Origin: JAKQIM01 sp029557965
GTDB taxonomy: Bacteria > Chloroflexota > Anaerolineae > Anaerolineales > UBA4823
Direction: 5' to 3'
Length of the DNA: 64,000 nucleotides
Assembly: GCA_035341015.1 (NCBI GenBank)
Contig: DAOQUL010000005.1
Span: forward strand, 1-64,000
The stretch's first letter is position 1. Every line of letters starts with the position of its first letter. The position numbers and the translations under genes were made by a program. Positions 42,772 through 50,455 of this stretch are shown one piece after another. The notes under the pieces are model-generated. The model searched no databases. It worked only from the letters and a program-made list of their open reading frames with translations, and was not told where the DNA came from.

Positions 42772-44412
42772 ATGAATAAGCCGGCTCGCTTCGTCAGGGT
42801 ACTGCTAGCAAGCTTGTTCCTCGCGTCTATATTTGTGAGGACAGAGCCGGGCTGGGCTGCGGGCGGAACGGGGGATGAGCCAGAGCCGGGTGTGCGCCAA
42901 GAATCGATCGTTGTTAACTACACACGTTATGAATGGTGGCTGCTGCGCTGGTATGACAGCAGTCTGATGTGCCAGGTGTTCATCGACCACGAAGGTTGGC
43001 CGACGAATGATGAGATCTTCGTCGATTGTGGCGGGACGATCTACAATCAATGGATCAATACCCCGGCATGCGGGGAGTTGGAAGCTATTGACGGCAACAC
43101 GGCATACTGCCAGGGATTGTATCTCTATGCAGTCAGCAATGCCCCCGCAGAGAGAACCATCCTGGTGGATTTGCCCTCGCCCTCGGTGGCTGTTACGTTG
43201 ACGGGCTGCGACCCGACATCGATAGATAATTTCTGCGCAGAAATCCCTTCTTTGTTGTTGACGGGCGTGGAACCGCTGCCAAACGAGCAGATCACGGCGA
43301 TCAATGTGCTGATCAACGGTGTGCCTTATGGGTGCACTGCCCCAACCTGCGAGGTGCCGCTCTCACCCACGGCATACGTGGGGACAACTTTCGAATTCTG
43401 GGCTGATTCTAGCTACGGTGATTCCAGTGAGCATTATTCAGCCCAGGTGCGTGTGATTGACAGCGGGGTGAGCGCTTCTCCTACTGGAAGCGGCTGGTAT
43501 GTGGATGTGTTGAGCAGCCAGTGGCAGGGCCGTGAAACAGCCAGTTGCGCCCAGGTGTGGCAGGCCTTCCCGCCGGTGGGAGGTCCCCCAAACTGGCTGC
43601 GCACGCCTGAGGCAACTGAGCTGCTTGCGACCAATATGCCTTACAATTACCTGGCTGGACGTTTGATTGCCCAGGGCCTGGTAGATGCTTCGGCTTGTGC
43701 GGGGGGCGGGCTGCTTTTGAATGGCTATTCAGATGCCTGCGGCTTAGAAGCTGCTCTGCCGTTGGTAGAAGAATGGCAGAACCGTTTTGATGCCAGGATG
43801 GTTGAGGTTGCCAATGAAACCGGGGTACCGGCGCAGTTGATGAAGAATATCTTTGCCCAAGAAAGCCAATTCTGGCCGGGCATGTTTCGGGTGCCGTATG
43901 AATTTGGCTTGGGTCAACTGACCGATAATGGGGCAGAAGCTGTGTTATTATGGAATCCTGATTTCTTCAACCAATTTTGCCCCCTGGTACTAGATGAAAA
44001 CGCCTGTGCGCGCGGTTACGTGTACCTGGATACAGAAAGCCGGGCAATCTTGCGCGGCGCCCTGGCATTAGAAGCCAAGGTGGACTGCCCAGACTGCCCG
44101 GCCGGTATTGACCTGGCGCATGCTGATTTCAGCATCAATTTGTTTGCGCACACCCTGTTGGCCAACTGCGAACAGGTGGCGCAGATCGTTTACAATGCTA
44201 CCAATAAGATCCCCGGTTCAGTAGTCAGCTATGAGGATTTGTGGCGACTGACGGTGGCCAATTACCACAGCGGGCCAGGCTGTATTTCTTACGCCATGTA
44301 CACGTCTTGGGCCGCCAGGGCCACTATGGATTGGGAGCACATCTCAGATTACCTGACTGAGGCTTGCGAACCGGCGATTGATTACGTGGATAAGGTGACG
44401 AGTTCGCCTTAG
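42772..44412 (+). CDS. Secreted lytic transglycosylase-like protein
   Basis: A 546-aa exported protein. A signal peptide (residues 1-27, ending EPGWAAGG) is followed by about 310 residues of unassigned, cysteine-containing beta-rich sequence. The C-terminal third has the lysozyme-like SLT fold: MKNIFAQESQFWPG with the catalytic Glu at E364, then EFGLGQLTDNGAEA and a late NYHSGPG. It probably cleaves peptidoglycan or acts as a fixed wall-binding lysozyme. The start at 42772 is set by the promoter; an earlier in-frame ATG at 42748 overlaps it. It ends directly against the next, convergent gene. Confidence 0.82.
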   Translation: MNKPARFVRVLLASLFLASIFVRTEPGWAAGGTGDEPEPGVRQESIVVNYTRYEWWLLRWYDSSLMCQVFIDHEGWPTNDEIFVDCGGTIYNQWINTPACGELEAIDGNTAYCQGLYLYAVSNAPAERTILVDLPSPSVAVTLTGCDPTSIDNFCAEIPSLLLTGVEPLPNEQITAINVLINGVPYGCTAPTCEVPLSPTAYVGTTFEFWADSSYGDSSEHYSAQVRVIDSGVSASPTGSGWYVDVLSSQWQGRETASCAQVWQAFPPVGGPPNWLRTPEATELLATNMPYNYLAGRLIAQGLVDASACAGGGLLLNGYSDACGLEAALPLVEEWQNRFDARMVEVANETGVPAQLMKNIFAQESQFWPGMFRVPYEFGLGQLTDNGAEAVLLWNPDFFNQFCPLVLDENACARGYVYLDTESRAILRGALALEAKVDCPDCPAGIDLAHADFSINLFAHTLLANCEQVAQIVYNATNKIPGSVVSYEDLWRLTVANYHSGPGCISYAMYTSWAARATMDWEHISDYLTEACEPAIDYVDKVTSSP

Positions 44413-44598
44413 TTACTTGAAAATTGTGCGCACCAGTTTTTGAAATTCACGCCACTCTTCTTCAAAGAAATGTAACGTAATGTTGTTCAGCTCGATGTGA
44501 TAGGTAGTTTCGCCATCGGGCTCGCTGGCGCTCCAGGCCATGTAATTATCGGTTTCGGCCAGGGTCTGGGTGGTGGGTTCAGGATCGGCTTTGGTCAT
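44413..44598 (-). CDS. Small conserved hypothetical protein (61 aa)
   Basis: A 61-aa acidic soluble protein. The pattern MAWSASEPDGETTYHIEL then ITLHFFEEEWREFQKLV appears to be a short conserved family in this phylum, but I know no function. The Shine-Dalgarno AAGGAA lies 6 nt before the ATG. It is 37 bp downstream of the M23 peptidase gene, and its stop codon abuts the stop of the convergent gene with no room for a terminator. Confidence 0.65.
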   Translation of the reverse strand: MTKADPEPTTQTLAETDNYMAWSASEPDGETTYHIELNNITLHFFEEEWREFQKLVRTIFK

Positions 44599-44635
44599 TG
44601 TAAGTTCCTTTTCTCTGATTTCTCAGGGGTAGATT

Positions 44636-45751
44636 CTATGGGGCTGGGAGAACGAACCAGGGGTTGATGAAACCTCCCATGAAGCGTACTTCATAATGGA
44701 GGTGGGGGCCGGTGGAATTGCCTGTACTGCCCATCCCACCGATATAGGTGCCGGTGTAAACGCTTTGCCCACAGGCCGCGCTGACCGAGCTGAGGTGGGC
44801 ATAGAGGGTCTGGTAGCCAGTGCCGTGGTCGATCATCACCATGTAGCCGTAGCCATTCAGGGCCCAACCTGCAAAGACCACCACACCAGCATCGGAGGCA
44901 AAGATCCCATCGCCGGTGCTGCCAGCAATGTCAATCCCCAGGTGACCAGACCAGTAATCATTGCCAGAGAGAACATGGCTGGCTGTGGGCCAGGCAAATG
45001 CTCCTGAGCCATAGGCGCCATCGTAACTGCCGGTGCAAGCACCAGGCCCAAGCACTGATGCGTTGACACCTGAATTATCGCGGGCGATGGTGGGCACGAT
45101 CCACTGCTGGAACTCGCGTTCGCCATCTGGAATCATGATCCACTGCCCGGCTTCGAACTTGGGGTTTGTCAGATCGACTTGGTTGCCGGGCCAGCTTAAG
45201 ATATCTTCGGCCTCAGCCTTGAATTGTGTGGCAATGGCCTCAACCGTATCGCCCTCTTGCCATTGGTAATAAACCCCGTTTACGGGTGGGATGTTCAATT
45301 CCATGCCCAGGCTGAGCATGTCTGGATCGTCGTTCAATTGATCGTAATTAGCCCACAACACGGTCTCTGGGTCGATGCCGTAAGCCGATGCAATGCCAAA
45401 AATCGAATCGCCACTGCTGACCACGTACGATACAGCTTGTTGGCGTGGCCGGGTGGGAATGATCGTATGGAGAGCGGCTTGCCTGGCAATGGCCCGCGTG
45501 GCAGGGCGCCCGGGCAAGGCCGGAAGCCCTACATCCTCAGCCAGGGGGTTGGGCGTGAGCGTTGGTTGGATGGTTGATGCTGTATCGGATGGTTCTATGG
45601 CCGCGGCGGCCTGGTTGGTGCGTGAGCGCCAACCCAGGTAGACGGCCAGCAGGACCAGGGTGGCGGCAATTACCCAGGCGCCCGCGGTAAGAACGCGATC
45701 TGAACGGCGGGGAGCCGCCGGAGGTGTTACAGCAGAAACTTGCTCGTCCAT
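44636..45751 (-). CDS. M23 family metallopeptidase with two LysM domains
   Basis: A 371-aa membrane-anchored cell-wall endopeptidase. One N-terminal membrane helix (about 20-43), a Pro/Thr linker, LysM 1 (about 108-155, YVVSSGDSIFGIASAYGI), LysM 2 (about 160-208, YQWQEGDTVEAIATQF) and the M23 domain (about 250-371). The zinc ligands are in SGHLGIDIAG and GPHLHYEVR. It starts 5 bp after rho ends and is probably cotranscribed with it. Confidence 0.94.
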   Translation of the reverse strand: MDEQVSAVTPPAAPRRSDRVLTAGAWVIAATLVLLAVYLGWRSRTNQAAAAIEPSDTASTIQPTLTPNPLAEDVGLPALPGRPATRAIARQAALHTIIPTRPRQQAVSYVVSSGDSIFGIASAYGIDPETVLWANYDQLNDDPDMLSLGMELNIPPVNGVYYQWQEGDTVEAIATQFKAEAEDILSWPGNQVDLTNPKFEAGQWIMIPDGEREFQQWIVPTIARDNSGVNASVLGPGACTGSYDGAYGSGAFAWPTASHVLSGNDYWSGHLGIDIAGSTGDGIFASDAGVVVFAGWALNGYGYMVMIDHGTGYQTLYAHLSSVSAACGQSVYTGTYIGGMGSTGNSTGPHLHYEVRFMGGFINPWFVLPAP

Positions 45752-45756
45752 GATAA

Positions 45757-47037
45757 CTAGTTGGAGTCCTCGTGCAGGGTCTCTAAGAAGCGCTGGTTAT
45801 CTTCTGTGCGCGAGAGACGCTGCAAGATCGCCTCGGTGGCGGTGGATGGGTCCAGACCTGCACCATAGGGCGGAGAGGCGATCATCTGGTCATACATACG
45901 GCGCATGAGCCACACACGCGGCGTGATGTCGGGGCCGAGCAAAAGCTCTTCGCGGCGGGTAGATGAACGCTCAATATCGATAGCCGGGAAGACGCGCCGT
46001 TCTTGAAGGCGGCGTGAGAGGTGAAGCTCCATATTGCCGGTGCCCTTGAACTCTTCGTATACAACATCATCCATGCGTGAGCCAGTATCCACCAGGCAGG
46101 TGGCGATGATGGTGAGCGAACCGCCCTCTTCAATGTTACGGGCAGCGCCGAAAAAGCGCTTGGGCGGGTAGAGTGCAGAGGGGTCAATACCGCCGGAGAG
46201 GGTGCGGCCAGAGGGGTTGACCACCAGGTTATAGGCACGTGCCAGGCGGGTGATCGAGTCCATCAGGATCACCACGTGGCGGCCGGTTTCGGTCAGGCGC
46301 TTGGCGCGCTCCAGGGCCATCTCGGCCACGCGAACGTGCGAGGTAACCGGCTCATCAAATGTAGAGGAGATCACTTCGGCGTCCACCGAGCGATCCATAT
46401 CCGTCACTTCTTCAGGACGCTCGCCGATCAACGCTACCATCAGGTATACATCGGGATGGTTGGTGGAGATGGCGTTTGCAAGCTGTTTCAAGATGGTGGT
46501 CTTACCAGCCTTGGGGGGAGATACGATCAGGCCGCGCTGGCCGCGCCCGATGGGGGTGACCAGGTTAATGAGACGCGTCGCCAGGGTATGGCGGTCAGTC
46601 TCTAAGTTGAAGCGCATATCTGGGAAGATGGGGGTCAGTGTTTCGAAGGTGGGCCGGTACTTGGCCTCTTCAGGGTCGACACCGTTAATGGATTCAACTT
46701 TAAGCAAGCCGTAATGCTTTTCAGATTCGCGCGGCGGGCGCACGTGACCGATCACCAGGTCACCATCGCGCAGGCTGTAGCGGCGGATCTGCGATTGCGA
46801 GACATAAACGTCGTATGCGCCAGGCTGGTAATGGCCTGACCGCAAGAAGCCGATGCCATCGCTCATGATTTCGAGGATGCCGCCGCGCAATTCGATGCCT
46901 TCTTTCTCGGCCTCTGACTGCTGGATGCGCAGGATCAGGTCATCCTTTTTTAAACGGTTTGCGCCAGAAATGTCTAATTCCCTGGCCATCTGACGCAAGG
47001 TAGCCAAGGGGGCACTTTGTAGTTCAATAACTTTCAT
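45757..47037 (-). CDS. rho: Transcription termination factor Rho
   Basis: A 426-aa RNA helicase. The N-terminal helical (SAP-like) part and the OB fold (GGILEIMSDGIGFLRSG) precede the ATPase core with Walker A PPKAGKT (174-180), LMVALIGERPEEVTDM (Walker B region) and the Q/R loops (DSITRLARAYN). There is no large N-terminal insertion of the kind seen in some Actinobacteria. The leader is about 145 nt and the promoter is near consensus. The ATG has only a weak ribosome-binding site. Confidence 0.97.
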   Translation of the reverse strand: MKVIELQSAPLATLRQMARELDISGANRLKKDDLILRIQQSEAEKEGIELRGGILEIMSDGIGFLRSGHYQPGAYDVYVSQSQIRRYSLRDGDLVIGHVRPPRESEKHYGLLKVESINGVDPEEAKYRPTFETLTPIFPDMRFNLETDRHTLATRLINLVTPIGRGQRGLIVSPPKAGKTTILKQLANAISTNHPDVYLMVALIGERPEEVTDMDRSVDAEVISSTFDEPVTSHVRVAEMALERAKRLTETGRHVVILMDSITRLARAYNLVVNPSGRTLSGGIDPSALYPPKRFFGAARNIEEGGSLTIIATCLVDTGSRMDDVVYEEFKGTGNMELHLSRRLQERRVFPAIDIERSSTRREELLLGPDITPRVWLMRRMYDQMIASPPYGAGLDPSTATEAILQRLSRTEDNQRFLETLHEDSN

Positions 47038-47187
47038 TGTTCAGTTGTCTCACAAATGTAATAGGGTATCAATAGGTTTGGATTGGGTTAAAAACGCCAA
47101 CTCTCGCAGTTACCCCGCGCAACGCAGCTAAGAATTGGGAATCATTTGGTAAAACGCACACCTGGGGGGGGAGTTTAATACTTCCGC

Positions 47188-47215
47188 ATTATAGCATGGA
47201 TAAAGGGTGTGTCAA
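47188..47215 (-). promoter_or_regulatory. Consensus promoter of rho
   Basis: On the minus strand TTGACA (47210-47215), a 16-bp spacer ending TGC, and TATAAT (47188-47193). Like the rpoB promoter it has N16 spacing and an extended -10. The leader to the rho ATG is about 145 nt and contains a C8 tract (near 47163-47170) and GC-rich stretches, but no hairpin I would call with confidence. Confidence 0.85.
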
Positions 47216-47238
47216 GTGTTGGACACAGCCGGTTACTA

Positions 47239-47284
47239 AAAACGATGGTAGAGCGCTGTTGGGTGAGCGCTCTACCATCGTTTT
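47239..47284 (-). terminator. Terminator of the PDO-OsmC transcript, 19-bp perfect stem
   Basis: Arms 47239-47257 and 47266-47284 (core ACGATGGTAGAGCGCT/AGCGCTCTACCATCGT), 8-nt loop, with T5 following on the minus strand just after the OsmC stop codon. Confidence 0.92.
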
Positions 47285-47287
47285 GGA

Positions 47288-47707
47288 TCATTCGATCTCG
47301 ACGATCGTGTAATGGTGGGTGATGGAGCTGGCTTTTGCCAGCATAGCCTGGGCTGGGCAGTATTTGTTCTCTGAAAGCTCAATGGCGCGTTCCACTGCTT
47401 CAGGATCGATGCTGCGGCCTGTGATGACGTACTCCAACTCGATTTGGGTGAAAACTTTGGGATGCTCAGATGCTCGCTCTGCATGCACCTTGACCTCAAA
47501 ATCGGTCACATCCTGGCGTTTTTTCTGCAGGATTGAGATCACATCCATGCCGGTGCAGCCAGCTAACCCTATGGCGATCAGCTCCATGGGGCGCGGGCCA
47601 TCATTATCGCCGCCCACGGCAGGGTCAGTGCCCAAGCGGACACTGAAGCCAGAATCGGCCTCGCCGCTAAAACTCATCCGGCCTTTCCAGGTAACTTTTG
47701 CGTTCAA
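47288..47707 (-). CDS. OsmC family protein
   Basis: A 139-aa peroxidase-type protein. The two redox cysteines are C51 (GLAGCTGMDV) and C117 (ENKYCPAQ), the hallmark of OsmC/Ohr. It most resembles the OsmC-like YhfA branch (SVRLGTDPAVGG). The start codon is TTG, supported by GGAGG 5 nt upstream and the absence of a nearby ATG. It lies 13 bp after the disulfide oxidoreductase with the TGA codon, so the two form a thiol-redox operon. Confidence 0.92.
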   Translation of the reverse strand: MNAKVTWKGRMSFSGEADSGFSVRLGTDPAVGGDNDGPRPMELIAIGLAGCTGMDVISILQKKRQDVTDFEVKVHAERASEHPKVFTQIELEYVITGRSIDPEAVERAIELSENKYCPAQAMLAKASSITHHYTIVEIE

Positions 47708-47720
47708 CTGTACCTCCCGT

Positions 47721-48389
47721 TCAATTCAAAATCTTTTGGATCTCAGCTAACAGGTGGTCTTCGGGCACTGCCCCCACCACATGATTGGCCCCGTCATTGA
47801 TGGTGGTCTGCGGCACACCACTGACATTGTGCCGGTCTGCCAGGTCGGGGAATTCCATTGCCTCGACCATCTCGGCCTGCACCAGGGGGTTCTCAACAGC
47901 AAGCTGATGAGCGAGCACCACGGCTCGCGGGCAGTAGGGTCAGGTAGGGGTGACGAAAACTTGTAAGAGGACAGGCTTTTTTAGCTCTTTTAGGGCCTGG
48001 CGAGTTGCGGGGGCCAGCCCTGAGTCGCGGCCCGAAACCAGGATCAGCCCCTGGATGAGCGAGCTGAATTCATAGCCGGAGGGGATGCCGGCAAAACGAA
48101 CGCCGTAATCGGTCACCTGGTCGCCCTCGCGCCCGGCAACTACGATGGTGGGGGCCATGCTGACATGGTACTGGCTGGCCAGGCTTTTGTTTTCGTCCAG
48201 GTCATACACTGTTAAATGAAGCTTATCTGAGAGCGCCGTAACCTCTCCGAGCAGTTTGTGGGTTTCGTCGCACATCTCGCAGTTATCTTTTGAGCCAAAA
48301 AACAAGATTTCTACCGGGTGTTTGAGCTGGTTTGAGAAAACGTCCTTTACCTGGCCTGCAACCTCGTCGTTGAGCAATGGATTGGTCAT
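47721..48389 (-). CDS. Protein disulfide oxidoreductase (glutaredoxin-like) with in-frame TGA at the active-site cysteine; probable selenoprotein
   Basis: One reading frame of 222 codons with a single TGA (47940-47942). It encodes two thioredoxin folds, like the PDO family (about 226 aa). Domain 1 has CEMC (37-40) and the cis-Pro SMAPT. Domain 2 reads FVTPT-[TGA]-PYCPRAV, so codon 150 is TGA where the family has the first Cys of CPYC; C153 is kept and GVPQT follows. Both halves match the family and the frame is unbroken. An RNA hairpin with bacterial SECIS geometry lies 11 nt after the TGA. Selenocysteine at position 150 is the best reading; a nonsense mutation is the alternative. The start has AGGAG 6 nt upstream. 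Confidence 0.8.
47911..47942 (-). promoter_or_regulatory. UGA codon plus SECIS-like hairpin
   Basis: Read on the minus strand: TGA (47942-47940), 11 nt, then a perfect 6-bp stem GCGAGC/GCTCGC (47928-47923 and 47916-47911) with the loop CGTGGT. The loop begins 17 nt after TGA and has G in its second position. Known bacterial SECIS elements have the loop about 16-37 nt from UGA and a G in the first two loop positions. The match is geometric; binding of SelB has not been shown. Confidence 0.65.
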
Positions 48390-48449
48390 GAATACTCCTT
48401 TTTCTATTTGAATTCAGTCTGTGGCCCACCCGGGGCTCCGATGTCCTTA

Positions 48450-48674
48450 TCAGGTGCAGCCGCCGCCGTCGCCAAAAACCTGTCCACAGGCCGGGCAGGA
48501 TAAGTTCAGCAGGCCATCGTAATCCAGGCTGCCCTGGCGGCAGATCGGACAGGGGTCGCCTGCGCGCGGCAGGCTGACTGCCTGGGCTGCTGTGTCAATG
48601 ATACGGGCCGGCAGGGCGGTAGTGAGTCGGGTCTGAGCAGGTGGGTGATGGTTGGTCACAAATATTAGATGCAA
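48450..48674 (-). CDS. Small zinc-ribbon protein
   Basis: Up to 74 aa. The C-terminal half has two CxxC pairs (CPIC and CPAC, 15 residues apart) typical of a single zinc ribbon, and a Gly-rich end. The start is uncertain: TTG at 48674 or GTG at 48659; neither has a good ribosome-binding site. It is divergent from the sortase gene and upstream of the disulfide oxidoreductase. No function is known. Confidence 0.5.
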   Translation of the reverse strand: MHLIFVTNHHPPAQTRLTTALPARIIDTAAQAVSLPRAGDPCPICRQGSLDYDGLLNLSCPACGQVFGDGGGCT

Positions 48675-48711
48675 AGCGGGCTCAAAAGTTGCAAAGAGTT
48701 ATCCCTCGAAA

Positions 48712-48727
48712 TGATATAATAGCTTTC
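48712..48727 (+). promoter_or_regulatory. Extended -10 element of the sortase gene
   Basis: TGATATAAT (48712-48720) is a perfect extended -10. The hexamer ends 7 nt before the ATG at 48728, so the mRNA is predicted to be leaderless. No good -35 is present, as expected for an extended -10 promoter. Confidence 0.65.
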
Positions 48728-50401
48728 ATGAATATGCAAGAGTCAGGCAGATCAGGTTCTCCCAGGCTTTCATGGAAAAAGCTGTTTTTTTGGACCCTGT
48801 TGGCTGTATTGGCAGGCGTTTTTCTGTTCTATCCTTTTGTGGCCAGCCGTGCCAGCGCGCCGCAGCATGCAGGCGCGGCGCCAAACGCCCCCAATGATAT
48901 GTTCTTGCCCATTATCTTTAAGCTGCTTCCGGCTGAGCTGACACCAACCCCCACGCCTACTGCAACCTCTACCGATACGGCTACGCCCACGCTGACGGTC
49001 ACGCCGACCCCCACGGGCACCTCAACCAATACTCAAACGCCCACGGTGACGCGCACTGGCACGCAGGCTACCCCAACCCGCACGCCGACCGTGACGGTTA
49101 CGGGCACTTTGGTGTCAAACCCTGCGATGTCGGTGAAGGTTACCCCCACCGAAGCTAAGATCGGCGAACGGTTCACCTTTACAATTGTCGTAGAAAACAA
49201 CGGCACTGGCCCGATCTACGGTGCCCTGGTGGCAGATTCCTTCCCCTCCTACATTGACGTAGAAACGGTGACCTCTGGACGCGGTGTGGTCAGCAAATCG
49301 GCGCACTCCTTAACGGTCAGCCTGGGTGACATTATTGGCGGTGATGAGGTTTCGATCACGGTGGTGGTCAAGGTCAATAGCGGTCTTACGAAGACAGAGA
49401 CGCTGACCAACCTGGTGACGCTGACCTATGATCAGAACAAGACGAAGACTGCCACGGTGAACTACAAGGTGGTTATCACGGGATTGCCCGGTACGGGTGA
49501 GTTGCCGTTGGATTGGAAAGAGCGGGCGGCGGCCCAAGCGGCAGCCCAGGCCGAGCGTACGATGTTGGTCCAGGCCCTGCTGGCTGGTGTGTTAGGCTGC
49601 TTGTTGGTGCTGTACGGTTGGTGGGCGCGTAACCAGAAACAGCAAGGTGCCACATGGATCTTGGGTGTGGGCGTGCTGCTGCTGGTGGTGGGTGTGGTTT
49701 CGGGGATGGCTGCGGCGGGGGTCTTCCTTCCCAGCCCAGAAACCCCGCAGGCGTATGCCCCCGGCACGGCAACCGCCACGCAACTGACCCAGGCTGATGG
49801 CACTAACGTTCCGCCGATAGATCACCAGCCGGCCTACATTTATTCTACGCCTGAAGCAACCCCGATCGTAACGCTGCCTTCCTTCCCCATTCCCACGCCA
49901 GAGGTCTTGGTCACGCCCCAGGCGGGCGAACCCATGCCCGATACCAGCCCGGTCACGCGCATCATCATCCCGGCCCTGATGTTGGATACGGTGGTCAAGT
50001 ATGTGCCATATGATGGGCAGAGTTGGTTCATCGCTGGCTTGCGCCAGGAAGTGGCCTGGATGGGCGATACCTCTTGGCCGGGCCTGGGCAGCAACACAGG
50101 CCTGGCAGGGCATGTCACCATCCGGGGTGGCGGCGATGGGCCGTTCCGCTACCTGGAGGAATTGCCTCCGGGCGAGTTTGTGATCCTCTATACCGAGCAG
50201 AATATGTACACGTACCAGGTGCGCGATAAAGCGGTTGTGTCAGAGGATGACCTTTCTGTGGTTGCCGCGACCGATAAATCGCAGATCACACTCGTCACCT
50301 GCACCGAATGGGATGATGAGCGCGAAGTCTATCTATCGCGCCTGGTTGTCTTTGCTGAGCTGGTGCGCGTGGAAGAGATTGCCCGCAGCGGCAGTCGCTA
50401 A
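48728..50401 (+). CDS. Sortase fused to a DUF11 domain and an internal LPGTG motif
   Basis: A 557-aa membrane protein. A membrane helix (about 17-36) is followed by a Thr/Pro-rich stalk (about 65-120), a DUF11 domain (about 125-250, MSVKVTPTEAKIGERFTFTI), LPGTG (253-257), two further membrane helices (about 278-300 and 308-333), a second Pro-rich linker, and a C-terminal sortase domain (about 405-550). The sortase triad is complete: H462 (AGHVT), C525 (VTCTEW), R538 (YLSRLVV). A substrate-like half and the enzyme are thus in one polypeptide. The start is set by the -10 element. Confidence 0.85.
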   Translation: MNMQESGRSGSPRLSWKKLFFWTLLAVLAGVFLFYPFVASRASAPQHAGAAPNAPNDMFLPIIFKLLPAELTPTPTPTATSTDTATPTLTVTPTPTGTSTNTQTPTVTRTGTQATPTRTPTVTVTGTLVSNPAMSVKVTPTEAKIGERFTFTIVVENNGTGPIYGALVADSFPSYIDVETVTSGRGVVSKSAHSLTVSLGDIIGGDEVSITVVVKVNSGLTKTETLTNLVTLTYDQNKTKTATVNYKVVITGLPGTGELPLDWKERAAAQAAAQAERTMLVQALLAGVLGCLLVLYGWWARNQKQQGATWILGVGVLLLVVGVVSGMAAAGVFLPSPETPQAYAPGTATATQLTQADGTNVPPIDHQPAYIYSTPEATPIVTLPSFPIPTPEVLVTPQAGEPMPDTSPVTRIIIPALMLDTVVKYVPYDGQSWFIAGLRQEVAWMGDTSWPGLGSNTGLAGHVTIRGGGDGPFRYLEELPPGEFVILYTEQNMYTYQVRDKAVVSEDDLSVVAATDKSQITLVTCTEWDDEREVYLSRLVVFAELVRVEEIARSGSR

Positions 50402-50424
50402 ATTACACCCTCTAAGTCAGAATA

Positions 50425-50455
50425 AAAAAAACGGCGCCGCCAGCGCCGTTTTTTT
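50425..50455. terminator. Bidirectional terminator, 13-bp stem with A/T runs
   Basis: AAAAAAACGGCGC / GCGCCGTTTTTTT (50425-50437 and 50443-50455) with loop CGCCA. It separates the convergent sortase and amidohydrolase genes; the right arm overlaps the amidohydrolase stop codon. Confidence 0.92.

Noticed and set aside
48950..49110. Tandem DNA repeat in the sortase gene
   Set aside because: It is codon-level repetition of a Thr/Pro-rich stalk, not an independent repeat element.
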